Shown here: positions 1 through 13,925 of the stretch, in pieces | How positions within the stretch are numbered: the stretch's first letter is position 1 | Layout of the letters: each line of letters opens with the position of its first letter | Assembly: GCF_037975245.1 (NCBI RefSeq) | Contig: NC_092569.1 | Location: 10,337,001 to 10,401,000 of the forward strand | Length of the DNA stretch: 64,000 nucleotides | Reading direction: 5' to 3' | DNA from: Apostichopus japonicus | Taxonomy: Eukaryota; Echinodermata; Holothuroidea; Aspidochirotida; Stichopodidae | Program-made: the position numbers and the translations under genes | Notes under the pieces: model-generated | The model's database searches: none | What the model was told of the DNA's origin: nothing | Seen by the model: only the letters and a program-made list of their open reading frames with translations

Positions 1-3000
1 TTGGGATACAGGTTAACTTGGGCATGGCTATTGAAGATTAGCAGTAAATTGTCCCTCAAATATGCCAGGTAGGACAAATAATGGTTACAAACTCCTACTC
101 AAACTTCAATTTCCATTTTAACTGCCATCATCAGTGTATAGTACTTAGTTTCTCTAACTGATGTCTAATTTAACACTCCTGAATATCTACGAATAATTTG
201 CAGGGTGTAGAAAAACCTCCAGAAAACCTCTGTTTAAAAACTATATTTTAATACACATTTGAGACTATAATACTGACTACAGTATGTAGCTGAAAAATCA
301 ATTTAGCCAAGTGTACAGTAGAAGGTATGTTAATTACAGTTTGAATGGCCTCAAAATACTGCAGGACTTTTTAAACAGCTGGCATGAGCAATTCCTCACT
401 GCTTTATAAAGCAGGTTTAACATTGACACACAGCAATGTAAGAATTCAAATTTACAATTTTTCACAATGTTACCATGGAAGCACACACTGACAGCTAGCC
501 AAATCAGCGAGGTCAATCTATGCCCTGGTGAGTATAGTACTTTACATAAATATCACAGGGTATTAACCCATAGTCTGTGTTACATGATCAAAGCCTGGGG
601 TATTACACTGATAACGGGGGAACATCTGATCCTTATCTTAGGTTGAGGGATATAAAAATGCATTTATATCATGTGACATCATGTTCTTGCAAACAGCAAA
701 AAAAAATAGACATATATTTCAAAAGCATAAAAAAAGCAAGTAGTTCCTTGGATTTAATGATCAGTTACACTGCCTGTCCGTTTGACTGCAATGTAATCTT
801 TTCGTTAAAGCTATTTGACTCATTTTTTGCAGTATTAGAATTACGGTACAGTGCATCACATTTGCATCAAATGAAACTTGAATAGATTGAAGAAGGAAGC
901 TAATTGGGTTATGAAAGGCTTTGAGTTAACATGGCTATATAAACTGCAACATACTCAATGTTTTGATATAACTTAAGTTGCTACAGTAATGTACATGTAC
1001 AACAACAACAAGATGCAACAAGGAATTACTGCACGGAAAATATCCCAAATTGACCAAACTTGTAGAAACGCAGGCTACAATGTCTTGTTTTACAACATGC
1101 ATAAATTTACATGTAATAATTACTGAAAGTTTGTAATTCTGAACGTTCGGTCAATGGCCGACCAGACACTGGACTTACAAAACACAGAAAATGTCAAGGA
1201 AAGTCAAGACAGTTTGGCAACAAACATCACCCAGGGTGATAAGATTTCCGGTCAGGATGGGTAATCTTTACAAAGAACTGATTATACTACTGTACTGTAG
1301 TTCAGGTTCATATAAATATAAAAGTCTTACCATCTTCTTGGTCCAAGTCTCAATATCATATCACGTATAAAGCAACTCTACCTTATTCATACAGCAATAA
1401 CATGCAAATATCACATTCATTCGACTATTTTCTAGTGTTTATAATAAGTTCAATCCATCGATCCAACTGCCATCCCAGTGACAATCAAACAGTTTTAGAA
1501 ATGGTCCAAATGATCTGCTAAATGTATAGTGTGCAAAAATATCCATATAGATAAACACTTCACACTGTACACAACACACTGTACACTACACACTGTACAC
1601 TTTTACTTCAAGTTTATACGATATGCCAACCTTGTTTGATACCTTCCAACAATGTTGAATACAGTCTCTACTGTACATGCAGTGTAGTACAGTATCTATA
1701 CAATGTTTATGGCAGTTATTTATGGTAGGAAGCTCTTGCATTACGGCCTCAGTGGGACAGAGCCTAAATACATTCAAACCCTGCTTCCTCTTTAAATATT
1801 AACCACTAAAAGCTGTGTCAACACTATCATCTTTCACTGCCAAGCATAAACGCCTTTTTTTTTCCCTCTCTCTTTCTCTCTCTTTCACACTCACTATTGT
1901 TCTCTCTAATTAGTTATCTTTCTACCTGGCTATTAAGTCACATAAAGTATATTGTAATATCAAGTGGTTTCTATGTCACTTGTAAGTACTCAGATACATA
2001 TATCATTTGCAACACGGTCTCATTCTATCTAAGTTGTTGTTCTTAAATGCGTTTCCATTTCTATGCTCGAGGAGCGACACATTGGGTATCACAGTATCGT
2101 ACTAGGTGCCTTCCAGTGCTAATTGTCTGTATACCCTCCGAAAGCATAATATTACTGTATGTAAATAATATGTCCTGAACAAAGGGAATCCTGTTCGACA
2201 TGTGCAATATTTTAGTACTGGTACACCAATCATGCATTTCATAATTTCCCACATTTTTAATTCCAAAGGTTCAGAGAAAGACAAACAATATCACATATTT
2301 CGAGGTTGAGCAATTAATTTAACACAAAAAGCAGATTTTGAAATATACAGTTTCTGAACAAAAGAATTGAAGCAGGGAATTTGTTTCCTGATGGAACCTA
2401 TTTAGAACTAATATATAAATATATACTGTATATTTGCAATAAGTAAAAAATGAATAAATTAAAACATGCAAGGCAGACCATTAACAGTCAAGATAAATGA
2501 GGGCAACATTCACCAGTATGTAGGTCTACAATCACTCCATCACTGCACTAGTGCTGTAAATGCTAGACAATTTGTACAGTGGTTTACTGCAAAATAGGGT
2601 CAGGTCACCAAGTTCTGGATTATTTTGAAGTTTTGAGTAATTTTCAATGTAAGGTTGTCATCTGTCAAATATGATCATGAAAGCTTTCACCAAGGGAATA
2701 CTCATTTTAGCGAGTAACTAGTATTAATTTCCGGTGATCCTGAATATGTCCTCACCTGGCAACATTTTTCTTTTTTTTAGTAATGACCATATATATGTAT
2801 GCAAAATGTGACAGATATGACATGTGCCAATTTTCGGACCTATTCTTCTTCAATATTTCAAGTAGAAACTCGATCATGCAGGCAGCCTAGATTGCATTCG
2901 TTTTGTGGGAACTAAAGTGTCAAATAGACCAGCTAAAAATTAACGACAAAAACTCGAAAGGGTTGCTCTAATTTTAGCTTAGATACATTACTAAGTACTG

Positions 3001-3154
3001 GCAGTCATTGACACCACATGTTGAATATAAACATTGTAATACTAAACCAGTATCCTGTATTATGTATACAATGTCAACATAAATTTGACCTCCAATATAT
3101 TAAGAGGTAGAATACTTTACAGATGTACAACCATGAGAAACAATATTGCACTTT
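1..3154. other. Non-coding stretch, no gene recognised
   Basis: AT-rich DNA with only short open frames (longest 102 codons at 577-885, without recognisable similarity). There is a pyrimidine-rich CT tract near 1855-1885. I see no convincing exon, RNA gene or mobile element. The sequence could be intronic or intergenic. Confidence 0.5.
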
Positions 3155-6100
3155 AGTAGCATACAGTAGTATATATAGTAGTATGTACAGTAGCATACAG
3201 TACTATACAGCAGTCTACAGTACGGTAGTATACAGCAGTATACGGTAGTACATAGTACTATACAGCAGTCTACAGTACGGTAGTATACAGCAGTATACGG
3301 TAGTACATAGTACTATACAGCAGTCTACAGTACGGTAGTATACAGCAGTATACGGTAGTACATAGTACTATACAGCAGTCTACAGTACGGTAGTATACAG
3401 CAGTATACGGTAGTACATAGTACTATACAGCAGTCTACAGTACGGTAGTATACAGCAGTATACGGTAGTACATAGTACTATACAGCAGTCTACAGTACGG
3501 TAGTATACAGCAGTATACGGTAGTACATAGTACTATACAGCAGTCTACAGTACGGTAGTATACAGCAGTATACGGTAGTACATAGTACTATACAGCAGTC
3601 TACAGTACGATAGTATACAGCAGTATACGGTAGTACATAGTACTATACAGCAGTCTACAGTACGGTAGTATACAGCAGTATACGGTAGTACATAGTACTA
3701 TACAGCAGTCTACAGTACGGTAGTATACAGCAGTATACGGTAGTACATAGTACTATACAGCAGTCTACAGTACGATAGTATACAGCAGTATACGGTAGTA
3801 CATAGTACTATACAGCAGTCTACAGTACGGTAGTATACAGCAGTATACGGTAGTACATAGTACTATACAGCAGTCTACAGTACGGTAGTATACAGCAGTA
3901 TACGGTAGTACATAGTACTATACAGCAGTCTACAGTACGGTAGTATACAGCAGTATACGGTAGTACATAGTACTATACAGCAGTCTACAGTACGGTAGTA
4001 TACAGCAGTATACGGTAGTACATAGTACTATACAGCAGTCTACAGTACGGTAGTATACAGCAGTATACGGTAGTACATAGTACTATACAGCAGTCTACAG
4101 TACGGTAGTATACAGCAGTATACGGTAGTACATAGTACTATACAGCAGTCTACAGTATTATACAGCAGTATACGGTAGTACATAGTACTATACAGCAGTC
4201 TACAGTACGATAGTATACAGCAGTATACGGTAGTACATAGTACTATACAGCAGTCTACAGTACGGTAGTATACGGTAGTACATAGTACTATACAGCAGTC
4301 TACAGTACGGTAGTATACAGCACTATACGGTAGTACATAGTACTATACAGCAGTCTACAGTACGATAGTATACAGCAGTATACGGTAGTACATAGTACTA
4401 TACAGCAGTCTACAGTACGGTAGTATACAGCAGTATACGGTAGTACATAGTACTATACAGCAGTCTACAGTACGATAGTATACAGCAGTATACGGTAGTA
4501 CATAGTACTATACAGCAGTCTACAGTACGGTAGTATACAGCAGTATACGGTAGTACATAGTACTATACAGCAGTCTACAGTACGGTAGTATACAGCAGTA
4601 TACGGTAGTACATAGTACTATACAGCAGTCTACAGTACGGTAGTATACAGCAGTATACGGTAGTACATAGTACTATACAGCAGTCTACAGTACGGTAGTA
4701 TACAGCAGTATACGGTAGTACATAGTACTATACAGCAGTCTACAGTACGGTAGTATACAGCAGTATACGGTAGTACATAGTACTATACAGCAGTCTACAG
4801 TACGGTAGTATACAGCAGTATACGGTAGTACATAGTACTATACAGCAGTCTACAGTACGGTAGTATACAGCAGTATACGGTAGTACATAGTACTATACAG
4901 CAGTCTACAGTACGGTAGTATACAACAGTATACGGTAGTACATAGTACTATACAGCAGTCTACAGTACGATAGTATACAGCAGTATACGGTAGTACATAG
5001 TACTATACAGCAGTCTACAGTACGGTAGTATACAGCAGTATACGGTATTACATAGTACTATACAGCAGTCTACAGTACGGTAGTATACAGCAGTATACGG
5101 TAGTACATAGTACTATACAGCAGTCTACAGTACGGTAGTATACAGCAGTATACGGTAGTACATAGTACTATACAGCAGTCTACAGTACGGTAGTATACAG
5201 CAGTATACGGTAGTACATAGTACTATACAGCAGTCTACAGTACGGTAGTATACAGCAGTATACGGTAGTACATAGTACTATACAGCAGTCTACAGTATTA
5301 TACAGCAATATACGGTAGTACATAGTACTATACAGCAGTCTACAGTACGATAGTATACAGCAGTATACGGTAGTACATAGTACTATACAGCAGTCTACAG
5401 TACGGTAGTATACGGTAGTACATAGTACTATACAGCAGTCTACAGTACGGTAGTATACAGCACTATACGGTAGTACATAGTACTATACAGCAGTCTACAG
5501 TACGATAGTATACAGCAGTATACGGTAGTACATAGTACTATACAGCAGTCTACAGTACGGTAGTATACAGCAGTATACGGTAGTACATAGTACTATACAG
5601 CAGTCTACAGTACGATAGTATACAGCAGTATACGGTAGTACATAGTACTATACAGCAGTCTACAGTACGGTAGTATACAGCAGTATACGGTAGTACATAG
5701 TACTATACAGCAGTCTACAGTACGGTAGTATACAGCAGTATACGGTAGTACATAGTACTATACAGCAGTCTACAGTACGGTAGTATACAGCAGTATACGG
5801 TAGTACATAGTACTATACAGCAGTCTACAGTACGGTAGTATACAGCAGTATACGGTAGTACATAGTACTATACAGCAGTCTACAGTACGGTAGTATACAG
5901 CAGTATACGGTAGTACATAGTACTATACAGCAGTCTACAGTACGGTAGTATACAGCAGTATACGGTAGTACATAGTACTATACAGCAGTCTACAGTACGG
6001 TAGTATACAGCAGTATACGGTAGTACATAGTACTATACAGCAGTCTACAGTACGGTAGTATACAGCAGTATACGGTAGTACATAGTACTATACAGCAGTC

Positions 6101-6390
6101 TACAGTACGATAGTATACAGCAGTATACGGTAGTACATAGTACTATACAGCAGTCTACAGTACGGTAGTATACAGCAGTATACGGTATTACATAGTACTA
6201 TACAGCAGTCTACAGTACGGTAGTATACAGCAGTATACGTTAGTACATAGTACTATACAGCAGTCTACAGTACGGTAGTATACAGCAGTATACGGTATTA
6301 CATAGTACTATACAGCAGTCTACAGTACGGTAGTATACAGCAGTATACGGTAGTACACAGTTCTAAATACAGCAGTATACGGTAGTATAC
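3155..6390. repeat. 55-bp satellite array (about 58 units) with 1,140-bp higher-order duplication
   Basis: Directly visible tandem array. The word CATAGTACTA recurs every 55 bp (for example 3251, then 3306). The unit is itself made of two related halves, each beginning TACAGCAGT, of about 25 and 30 bp. The left 45 bp (3155-3199) are degenerate. Units are nearly identical; the recurring variants are CGATAG for CGGTAG, a CACTATACGG change, a 10-bp loss giving two adjacent TACGGTAGTA words, and a short loss leaving TACAGTATTA. The same ordered set of variants occurs twice, 1,140 bp apart. No open frame of note runs through it. GTATAC and TAGTACTA palindromes give each unit hairpin potential. Confidence 0.97.
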
Positions 6391-7597
6391 TAGTGTTTAC
6401 ACGGGTCCAAAAATCAGGAACCTAGGTACCCGAGAGTCGTTACCAGTTGGGTATACGGGTACCCCGAAAAAATTGTTTACCCTAGTGTATCTCAATTTTC
6501 AAGAAACTTCATATTTGATGCTATAATAAATGAATGATATTTTCCACTGACAAGGTTTCCATGTTCATATACGTATGTGTAAGATAAGGTAAAAAAACCT
6601 TCCTCAATAATTTCTATTTGCTTTTGTTTCTTTCATTAACTTGTTACTAACTTCATATAATTAACAACACTACTAACATTGAATTGCCGTCGCTGCTTAA
6701 ACTTATAATATCACAAATAACATTTACTTAAAAGATGGGAATTCTGTTAACAAACATCACTATACATTTTCTTCAAGAGCTGTACATTTTCTTTTTTTTA
6801 TCGTCTTGTTGTTCATTTCTCCTCCAAATCTGATGCATAATATTTGAAAGGTTGCTTTGCTGACAAAATGTGACATTCTGAAAATCAAACTTCATTGAAA
6901 TGCAAATTACTCTCCTAAATGAGAGGGAATGGCTGATTACCTTAATGCTTACAGATCTCAGACATAGATAGCTTAATCTGGGTACCTTGAAGGCCGCCCA
7001 AATGAAAAGATTGTCAATTAATCTAGCATACATATATAAATGCAATCAATAAATCACCAACTTACACTAAAATGTACTGGCAACAGAATTAAGGAAGACT
7101 GCATTCCTGTTAATACTGAACTGAGAACCCCTTCGGCAATCTACACTCATACAGCTGCATATAGTTTATATACAGTATATAATCATACACAAGACCTGTA
7201 TCTACTGACTTTCATGAATATCACCAAGCATTGACAGTACTGTAAGTGGGGTGTACGTACAATATGAAGAAAGGAATGGCTAATCGGGTGGAGGTCCAAA
7301 ACAATTACCAGGGACTATATTCCTTGACAAAAATATTATCAAGGACATCTAATTTTATCTACTTACATTTTAATCATTTTGGTTCTTGAACCTGGAACAG
7401 ATTAGCTTCAGGGGCTTCATAGCTCTCATAACTTTCCAAGACTTATTTTGCAGTAAAGACAAAAGGTTTGTCGCAACGATCATACAGCTTGTATACATCA
7501 CAATCAACGCGAGCTTGAACGGGATTTACGTGAACTGTAGAAATTAAGATCTGTATCGGCCTGGAATTAAGGCCGTTTTTTTCTTTTTCTTTCTTAC
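6391..7597. other. Non-coding stretch beside the 55-bp satellite
   Basis: Immediately right of the satellite, 6395-6480 holds a small cluster of partly palindromic words (GGTACCCGA, GGGTACCCCG, and CTAGTG-type ends). This may be a decayed transposon terminus. The rest is AT-rich with only short open frames (90 codons at 6773-7045 and 64 at 7040-7234), none recognised. Confidence 0.4.
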
Positions 7598-7830
7598 AAT
7601 GCTAAAGCAGCCACAACATGTGAGCATATCTATGGTGAAAGCCCAATGGCTTATAACTTACACTACAAGATGGGTGACTACAGTATCCATTCCACAGGTT
7701 TAGTTCATTTTGGAATTTTTTTACAATTCTCCTGGATGAAAACACCCATCTTACTTTAGTCAGCCAGGGCTCCAACCTATGACTTCCCAGAATGCTATAT
7801 GTTTCATATTGCTTCTAACATGCACATGAT
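7598..7830 (-). mobile_element. tRNA-derived SINE, diverged copy A
   Basis: On the minus strand this aligns by eye, block by block, with the element at 21372-21670. Shared blocks are the tRNA-like head ending near GGTTGGA, a middle block around TTTTCATCCA, the GTAAGTT-containing block, and a tail with TGTGGC and GCTTTAGC-like words. It is more diverged than the other copy and lacks the clean (ATT)n tail. Calling it a SINE is inference from the head-body-tail layout and the presence of two dispersed copies. Confidence 0.55.
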
Positions 7831-10800
7831 CATCTAGCACTGCCCGTATAATCCCATCATATAGTTTTCGTAATTTACTGATCATATTTTTTAGACAGTA
7901 CATACATAATGATAGAGGATACAATAATGAAAGGTATTATAATCATTCAATGAGCTCACACACAGTTTTTTATGTCAGAGGTAATGATTGACCAGACCGG
8001 TACATTTGAACTACAAAACACTGGACATATGAGTAGAGCCCTCTTACACAACCAATCAGCTACTGTACAGCACTGTCAACGACCAGGAAGTTAACACTAC
8101 ATGTGCCTGTATAGAGTAATAAACAGTCCATCTTTGGTAACATCTACTAGGGAAAGTTGCATTTCAGAATGCTGCAATGTATACTGTAGGTAAAACGAAC
8201 AAGTTGCTACATGAATGCAAAGATGCATAATAATTATGAGCACTTTCTGTGGATAAAACTACCATTAAGGCATCGTGTCAAAAAATCAAAACTGCGAGCA
8301 GCTGCAAATTCCTGCTTAGCTAGGATTGAATCAAATATCAAATAGGGATTTATTGAGCTGCAGTCCAGCAGTGCCTATTTTGTGAAACTGCATTGTGTGA
8401 AAGTACACATCACAAAAGATAACTGCATCTCTCCTCACCCATCCCACCTACACCCCACCCCAACCTCAACCCCACCCCCCCCCCACCCAGCATCCTACTT
8501 TTGACACTGTACATTGCACTATGAGAAACAACATCTCAAAACTGCTAGACAGAATGTAGACACTAAATTTATTCCCTGACATGTTTACTACTTACAGTAC
8601 TGTAAATAACTTCCCATCACAGGTTTACATAATACTTTTCATCCCTTTGAGGTACTGCATATATCTCAGTGTCCCTAATTCAAATATCTATATTCTATGA
8701 TCACTTCTTTACTTGACTAAACCCGCATCTTTAAAATTAACTGAGTTACAGTAGTGCCTCGACTTCCTGAAAATTTATTCAAGTTTCGTTTTCTGTTTGT
8801 CTTTTTCTTTCATTCTAATTTTTACTTTATTCTTCCGTCAAAAAATCAATCATTACAGTTGAGATTCGGGTAGACTTTGATTGACAGAGAGATCAATACA
8901 CCTTAACGAGTTACAAAATACATCGTACATCGCTTGACCGGCAGTGACCAACTCGTATCATGATTTTTCTCCTCTTCTTTTCTTTTGTTTTACCTCTTTT
9001 TACTGTAACCCTTTGCTTTTTAAGAATTAGTCTGATCATATCATCAATCAACCATTATACTCCAAACAGCTTTTTCCCTCCTCTCTAGCCCCTCCTCTAA
9101 GTTTCGAGTTACTGACGCTCTTTTGTCCGGAGTGTATTAAAATGAAACCATCCGTCAGAGCCGATGACAAGTGTCACGCTCTCTGAGAATGCAAGAAGGT
9201 CGCAGAGAACACAATATCCGTTTCTCTTAATTCTGATGTCTTAAAAAGGAGGAAAAAAATACTGCACCCCGCAAACGGTCGCAAGAGAAAATAAAAGGAG
9301 AAAAAAAAAAGAAAAGCATATTGCAGAAAACTCCTCGATACTATTCGGAGGGAATAGAAACAATTAGGGCGCAGGGAAGGGGCGATTATTTTCTGAGTGC
9401 ATATCAAACATTCCGCCATGAAATTGAGACGGTATATGCAGGGCTGTTGTGGATTGCGTGAAGTCTGACACATCAGGTACGCTCTCAAAGTGATGACATT
9501 CAATGCTATGTGTGAATTCATAGACTCAAAAAAACAAAAAAAATTAAGAAAAATGATTGTTACATAAATAAATAAATAAATAAATAACAGCGACCTGAAA
9601 ATTGACTCTGAACATATCGAGATGTGAGATCACAATATAAGGTAGAAATTGCCAATTTGGTGTGAATAAGCTCGAGGAAATTGGTTTTATAGCGCTTCGG
9701 ACAGATCCGGCTTAGAATAAGAAGAAAGAGTTGAAGTTCCATTTTTGTCACCAATTTCACCATTTCTTTTCTTATATTTAAATAACTACATTATTTGAAA
9801 CTTTTAGTTCAAGCTACTGTAAGTTGTCTTTCTGGGAGGTAAGATATAAAGGTTTACCCGGTTTTTGTTGAGGCTATACTTTACACTATCTTGCCATTGG
9901 GTACAGTATGCCTTACGATATTACTCCCCTCACCCTCCCCACCCCCATTTTTGCATTGAATTTGCACTATAATCTGATGGTACCTTATTCAATTAACATT
10001 AAAATAAATAAAAGACGATTAAGTTATACTAAAAATTTGGTTTGTTACTTTAGTTTACCAACAGGCTACAAAATTTAAAAACAAAGAATTCAAAGGTTTT
10101 GTATTAAAATAGATATAATATTGCATCATTATTATTATCAGGAGTAGCCCACAGGTTTCACTCACAACAACCATAGTTACAGTAGACTAAGGGGTGTACA
10201 GTGAAGCTGTCCATATCATAAATGGTTTGGGCGACAATATGTGTGACACACAAAATTACAACCCAAAAACACAATGCTGGATTGGAAGGCATATATGTCC
10301 AATTATGTGTGAATATTTACATGTTTGCTTCAGTCAAAGTGACACATGAAATATCATCACCCAAAGACTCAAAACCCGCAGTTTTCAAATTGAGGATACA
10401 TAGATATGTAGCTACTGGACAGTGCGTGTGAATATTAACTTTAATAGGCACGGTAGATAGAGGGTGCTAAGGTTGTGGGGAAACAGGTAAGCTAGGAACG
10501 AAGTAAATATTAAATTGCATGCTTTGGTTAAAGCAACACATTTTAAGCTGCAATATGATACAAATATGGGCAATGTGTTAAAATTGAAAACATTCATCAT
10601 TTAAAAATGATATTTAACACTTCCCATTAGGATTCACTCTTGGAAATTAAAAGCAATTTAAGTCAGTGAATTAGACAAAGGGATGTATGTTGCCCCATCG
10701 CTTGCCAAACAGCCATCTTAGATTCCTTCATATAATACAGGGAATAGGCCATTCTTAATACCTTGTACTGCACATAGGGTCCAGCTAACACCCTGTGACA

Positions 10801-11127
10801 GAAGTTCTTTTTTTACCCTAATAAACAGCAAAACACAGTCAAAAAACAAATAAATAATCAAAATTTTATTGAATGCTGCATTATAGTTCTGAATATCAAA
10901 GGAACATGTATTTCACCCAAGGTACTCAACTTGAATCCATTCAATTTTTTTCTTCTTACATTGAAGATGTGCAGTTCTAGCTGACAAAAAAAAATGTTCA
11001 ATTCAAGACAAATCTAAATTTATGCACCTTGCAACATGCAAATTAAGTAGGTCATATGTAATTTAGAGTATGCAGGTGCTATAATTTCAAGCTTTGAATG
11101 TACACGTCTTAATGTTCTATAAGACTC

Positions 11128-11158
<31 letters not shown>

Positions 11159-11960
11159 CCATATCTGTTTTGAGTCGAAAGTCAAAATACTGCTCACAGT
11201 TTACAACATCTGTTGTGACATTTCCACAAATTAACTATAAGCACCCAAATGTTTATAATTTTACCCTGGAGTGAGTGAATTATTGGGATAGAGATATTAT
11301 TATAAATATTCCAATTTATGCAACCTGCTTTACTTCAACTTCATTAGTTGCTTGAAGATTTGGGGCAGTTCAAGTTTTACAAGTTCTGCCGAAAAGTATG
11401 AAATTTATCTGACATATATTCTTCTTCCTATATAGACTGCAAATGTGATCGTTGTACAGTAAGTGCTCCGTCTTAGATAGATGACATTTTGAAGAGGTTT
11501 GTAATGGAGAAGTACAACTAGCTGTGGAGATACACCAGTGAGTTATAATCCTATCGTTAATATTCATGAATCTTATACCAGGGACTTCCTTCAGATCGAA
11601 AAAGTCTTCCGTCCACAATTCCTTCTTCTTTTTTTTTTACGTTTTTCTTTCTCTCTCCCCTCCCTCCTTTTTTTATTCTTACAAGATTTTGTAAAACATC
11701 ATTTTCTAGTTATCCAATAATATCTCTAGAGGCATAAAGCTTCATCAAAACATGTCCTCGATTATGTTTGGACCATCTACTGTCCTAATTACTCAAAGGA
11801 ACAATTTGAGTACCAGCTTTGATTTGTGTCAAGAATATGCAACAAAACCATCACTTCTTAAGAGCTGATCATTTTTGCACATATGAATAACTACTGTACT
11901 GTATGGAAGACCACTTCATGAAAACCTTAACTGTCTCTCCCCAAACAGAAATCAATATAA
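7831..11960. other. Non-coding stretch, no gene recognised
   Basis: Contains a C-rich tract (8448-8490), an (AAAT)n microsatellite (9566-9587) and an (AT)n tract (11129-11158). The interval 9050-9560 is somewhat richer in CpG and has a 115-codon minus-strand frame (9174-9521) with no recognisable similarity. I found no pair of splice signals that would support an exon. Confidence 0.4.
11129..11158. repeat. (AT)n microsatellite
   Basis: Uninterrupted AT dinucleotides, seen directly. Confidence 0.9.
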
Positions 11961-11984
11961 ATGCAGGCTCCCCATCTCATACTT

Positions 11985-12270
11985 CCTCTCACAAGCTCTA
12001 CCTCACCTCTGCTCTCTACCCCAAGTTCTCCATCACCTCTGCTCTCTAGCCCAAGTGCTCCCTCACCTCTGCTCCGTACCCAAACTTCTCCATCACCTCT
12101 GCTCTCTACCCAAAGATCTCCCTCATCTCTACTCTCTACCCCAAGTTCTTTCTCACCTCTGCTCTCTACCCCAAGTTCTCCCTCACCTCTGCTCTCTACC
12201 CAAAGATCTCCCTCACCTCTGCTCTCTACCCCAAGTTCTCACTCACCTCTGCTCCCTATGCCAAGCACCC
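11985..12270. repeat. 30-bp minisatellite, about 9 units
   Basis: Tandem copies of a 30-bp pyrimidine-rich unit containing CTCACCTCTGCTCTCTACC, aligned at 60-bp spacing by eye. Because 30 is a multiple of three, two overlapping plus-strand frames stay open. One, of 123 codons from 11961, is Ser/Pro/Leu-rich with a 10-residue repeat. No flanking splice sites, signal peptide or homologous domain supports translation, so I annotate it as a repeat rather than a gene. Confidence 0.9.
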
Positions 12271-13476
12271 CCCCCCCTCTCAGACACTACAGTACCTGCC
12301 AAACCCAAAATGCCTCAAACATTTGCCTGTGAAGATTACCTTCTACGTCCTTGAAACAGGGAAAGATTGCATCACATTGATGGGCATACCTTTGCAGCAA
12401 TCCAATGAAACTCTCCACCTTTGCCCCAAAATCTGCCATTTTGATTAAAAGTTTTAGACTGACAGTCATTGATTTTGAATGTTACAAATCTAATGCATCT
12501 CTCTTCCGTTCAAAACAGGGCACCTCAACACTGAAAACAATGCATACCCTAAAGCGATCACCTGCTGGTTTGATCATGTGACATTGAGCTCTGCTACAGG
12601 TGAAAGGTATTGAAAAAAGGAGGGGAGTTTAATTTAATAAACCACTTCTGACTAACTCTAACTCTTGAGGTTCTGGCAATCACAAGCTGCTCCACGATGC
12701 CTTTATTTGAGTCTTACTTTTTTCCAGTTATACAGACGAACGTAAAAAACTTTGAATTGAAGCAACCGCACTGCTTGCATCCACTTTTAATAATTCAACC
12801 CACATCTCTGCTTCTACTGTAAACACCATATGGATTTCAATCCATTGCAAAGAACCACATGTACCGTCAAGGGTGAATTAATGTGGGTGTACAAACGGCC
12901 TGAGTAATTTGCAAAGAGCACATTATAATGGTCCCTGGCAAAAAATAATAAAATATGACAGGCACCTTTTCCCACTGCCATGTAGTATCTCACCAACCCA
13001 CCTGTCTCTGATGTTATTTTTTTGCTAAAAGCAAAAAAGAATTGTTCTTACTCCATACTTAATAAACCCTAAACAAATTGCATAAATTGTACAGTATATG
13101 TGCTTTTACAACAATTCTAAAAATATTATAGCTGAGCACAAGATAGTCATAACTCTGATTGCTTGGCAATTCATAGTTTGCATGTATTGAGTGATACAGC
13201 AAGAATAACAGTGCCTCTAAGTTAACAGAGATTGTTTGTATGTTAATTAAGAGGTCTCTATATACTCAAAACGACTAATGAAATGATGTGTGATAACTTA
13301 CAGTACTATTCAATGCATGCAACACCTACCAACAGATTCTATGTACAGTACATATCAAACTCTGTAAATCAAATGAAAACGTGCATTCTACTTTTCATGT
13401 CATCATCAACTGCAGCTTTCTTCATGCTGCATTCACTATGTAAAACAACTCACACTATTCATTCATCTACTAAGAG
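12271..13476. other. Non-coding stretch, nothing recognised
   Basis: Only short open frames of about 60 codons, low-complexity T tracts, and no recognisable gene or element. Confidence 0.4.
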
Positions 13477-13925
13477 TAGTCATACATAGATATAGTAGTG
13501 TGCAATCTAGCATCATTGTACAAATCAACATTGGCTATATAAAAGGCAGACTAATAATGGCTATCCATTTATCTACTGATGGTAGTCATACTGTACATAT
13601 ATATAGTGTGCAGTCTACCATCATTGTACAAATCAACATGGCTATATACCTAATAAGCATACTAATAATGGCTATCAATTTATCTACTGATGGTAGACAT
13701 ACTGTACATAAATATATATATAGTGTGCAGTCTACCATCATTGTACAAATCAACATTGGCTGTATAATAGGCAGACTAATAATGGCTATCCATTTATCTA
13801 CTGAAGGTAGTCATACATAGATAAAGTGTGCAGTCTACCATCATTGTACAAATCAACATTGGCTACATATGTAATACAGAGTATTAAACTGCCTATCCAT
13901 TCATGATTCATCTACTGAAGAGAAC
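13477..13925. repeat. Tandem repeat of about 106-116 bp, four units
   Basis: The word GTGTGCARTCTASCATCATT recurs at about 13498, 13607, 13721 and 13827, each followed by ACAAATCAACATTGGCT and CTATCCATTTATCTACTG-like blocks. Units differ by small indels. A 106-codon plus-strand frame (13500-13820) is a by-product of the repeat and is not called as a gene. Confidence 0.9.

Noticed and set aside
3155-6390. CRISPR-like array
   Set aside because: The repeats are contiguous with no unique spacers, and the genome is eukaryotic.
11961-12354. Ser/Pro/Leu-rich plus-strand frame of 123 codons
   Set aside because: By-product of the 30-bp minisatellite, and a second frame is equally open. Could only be revived by transcript data.
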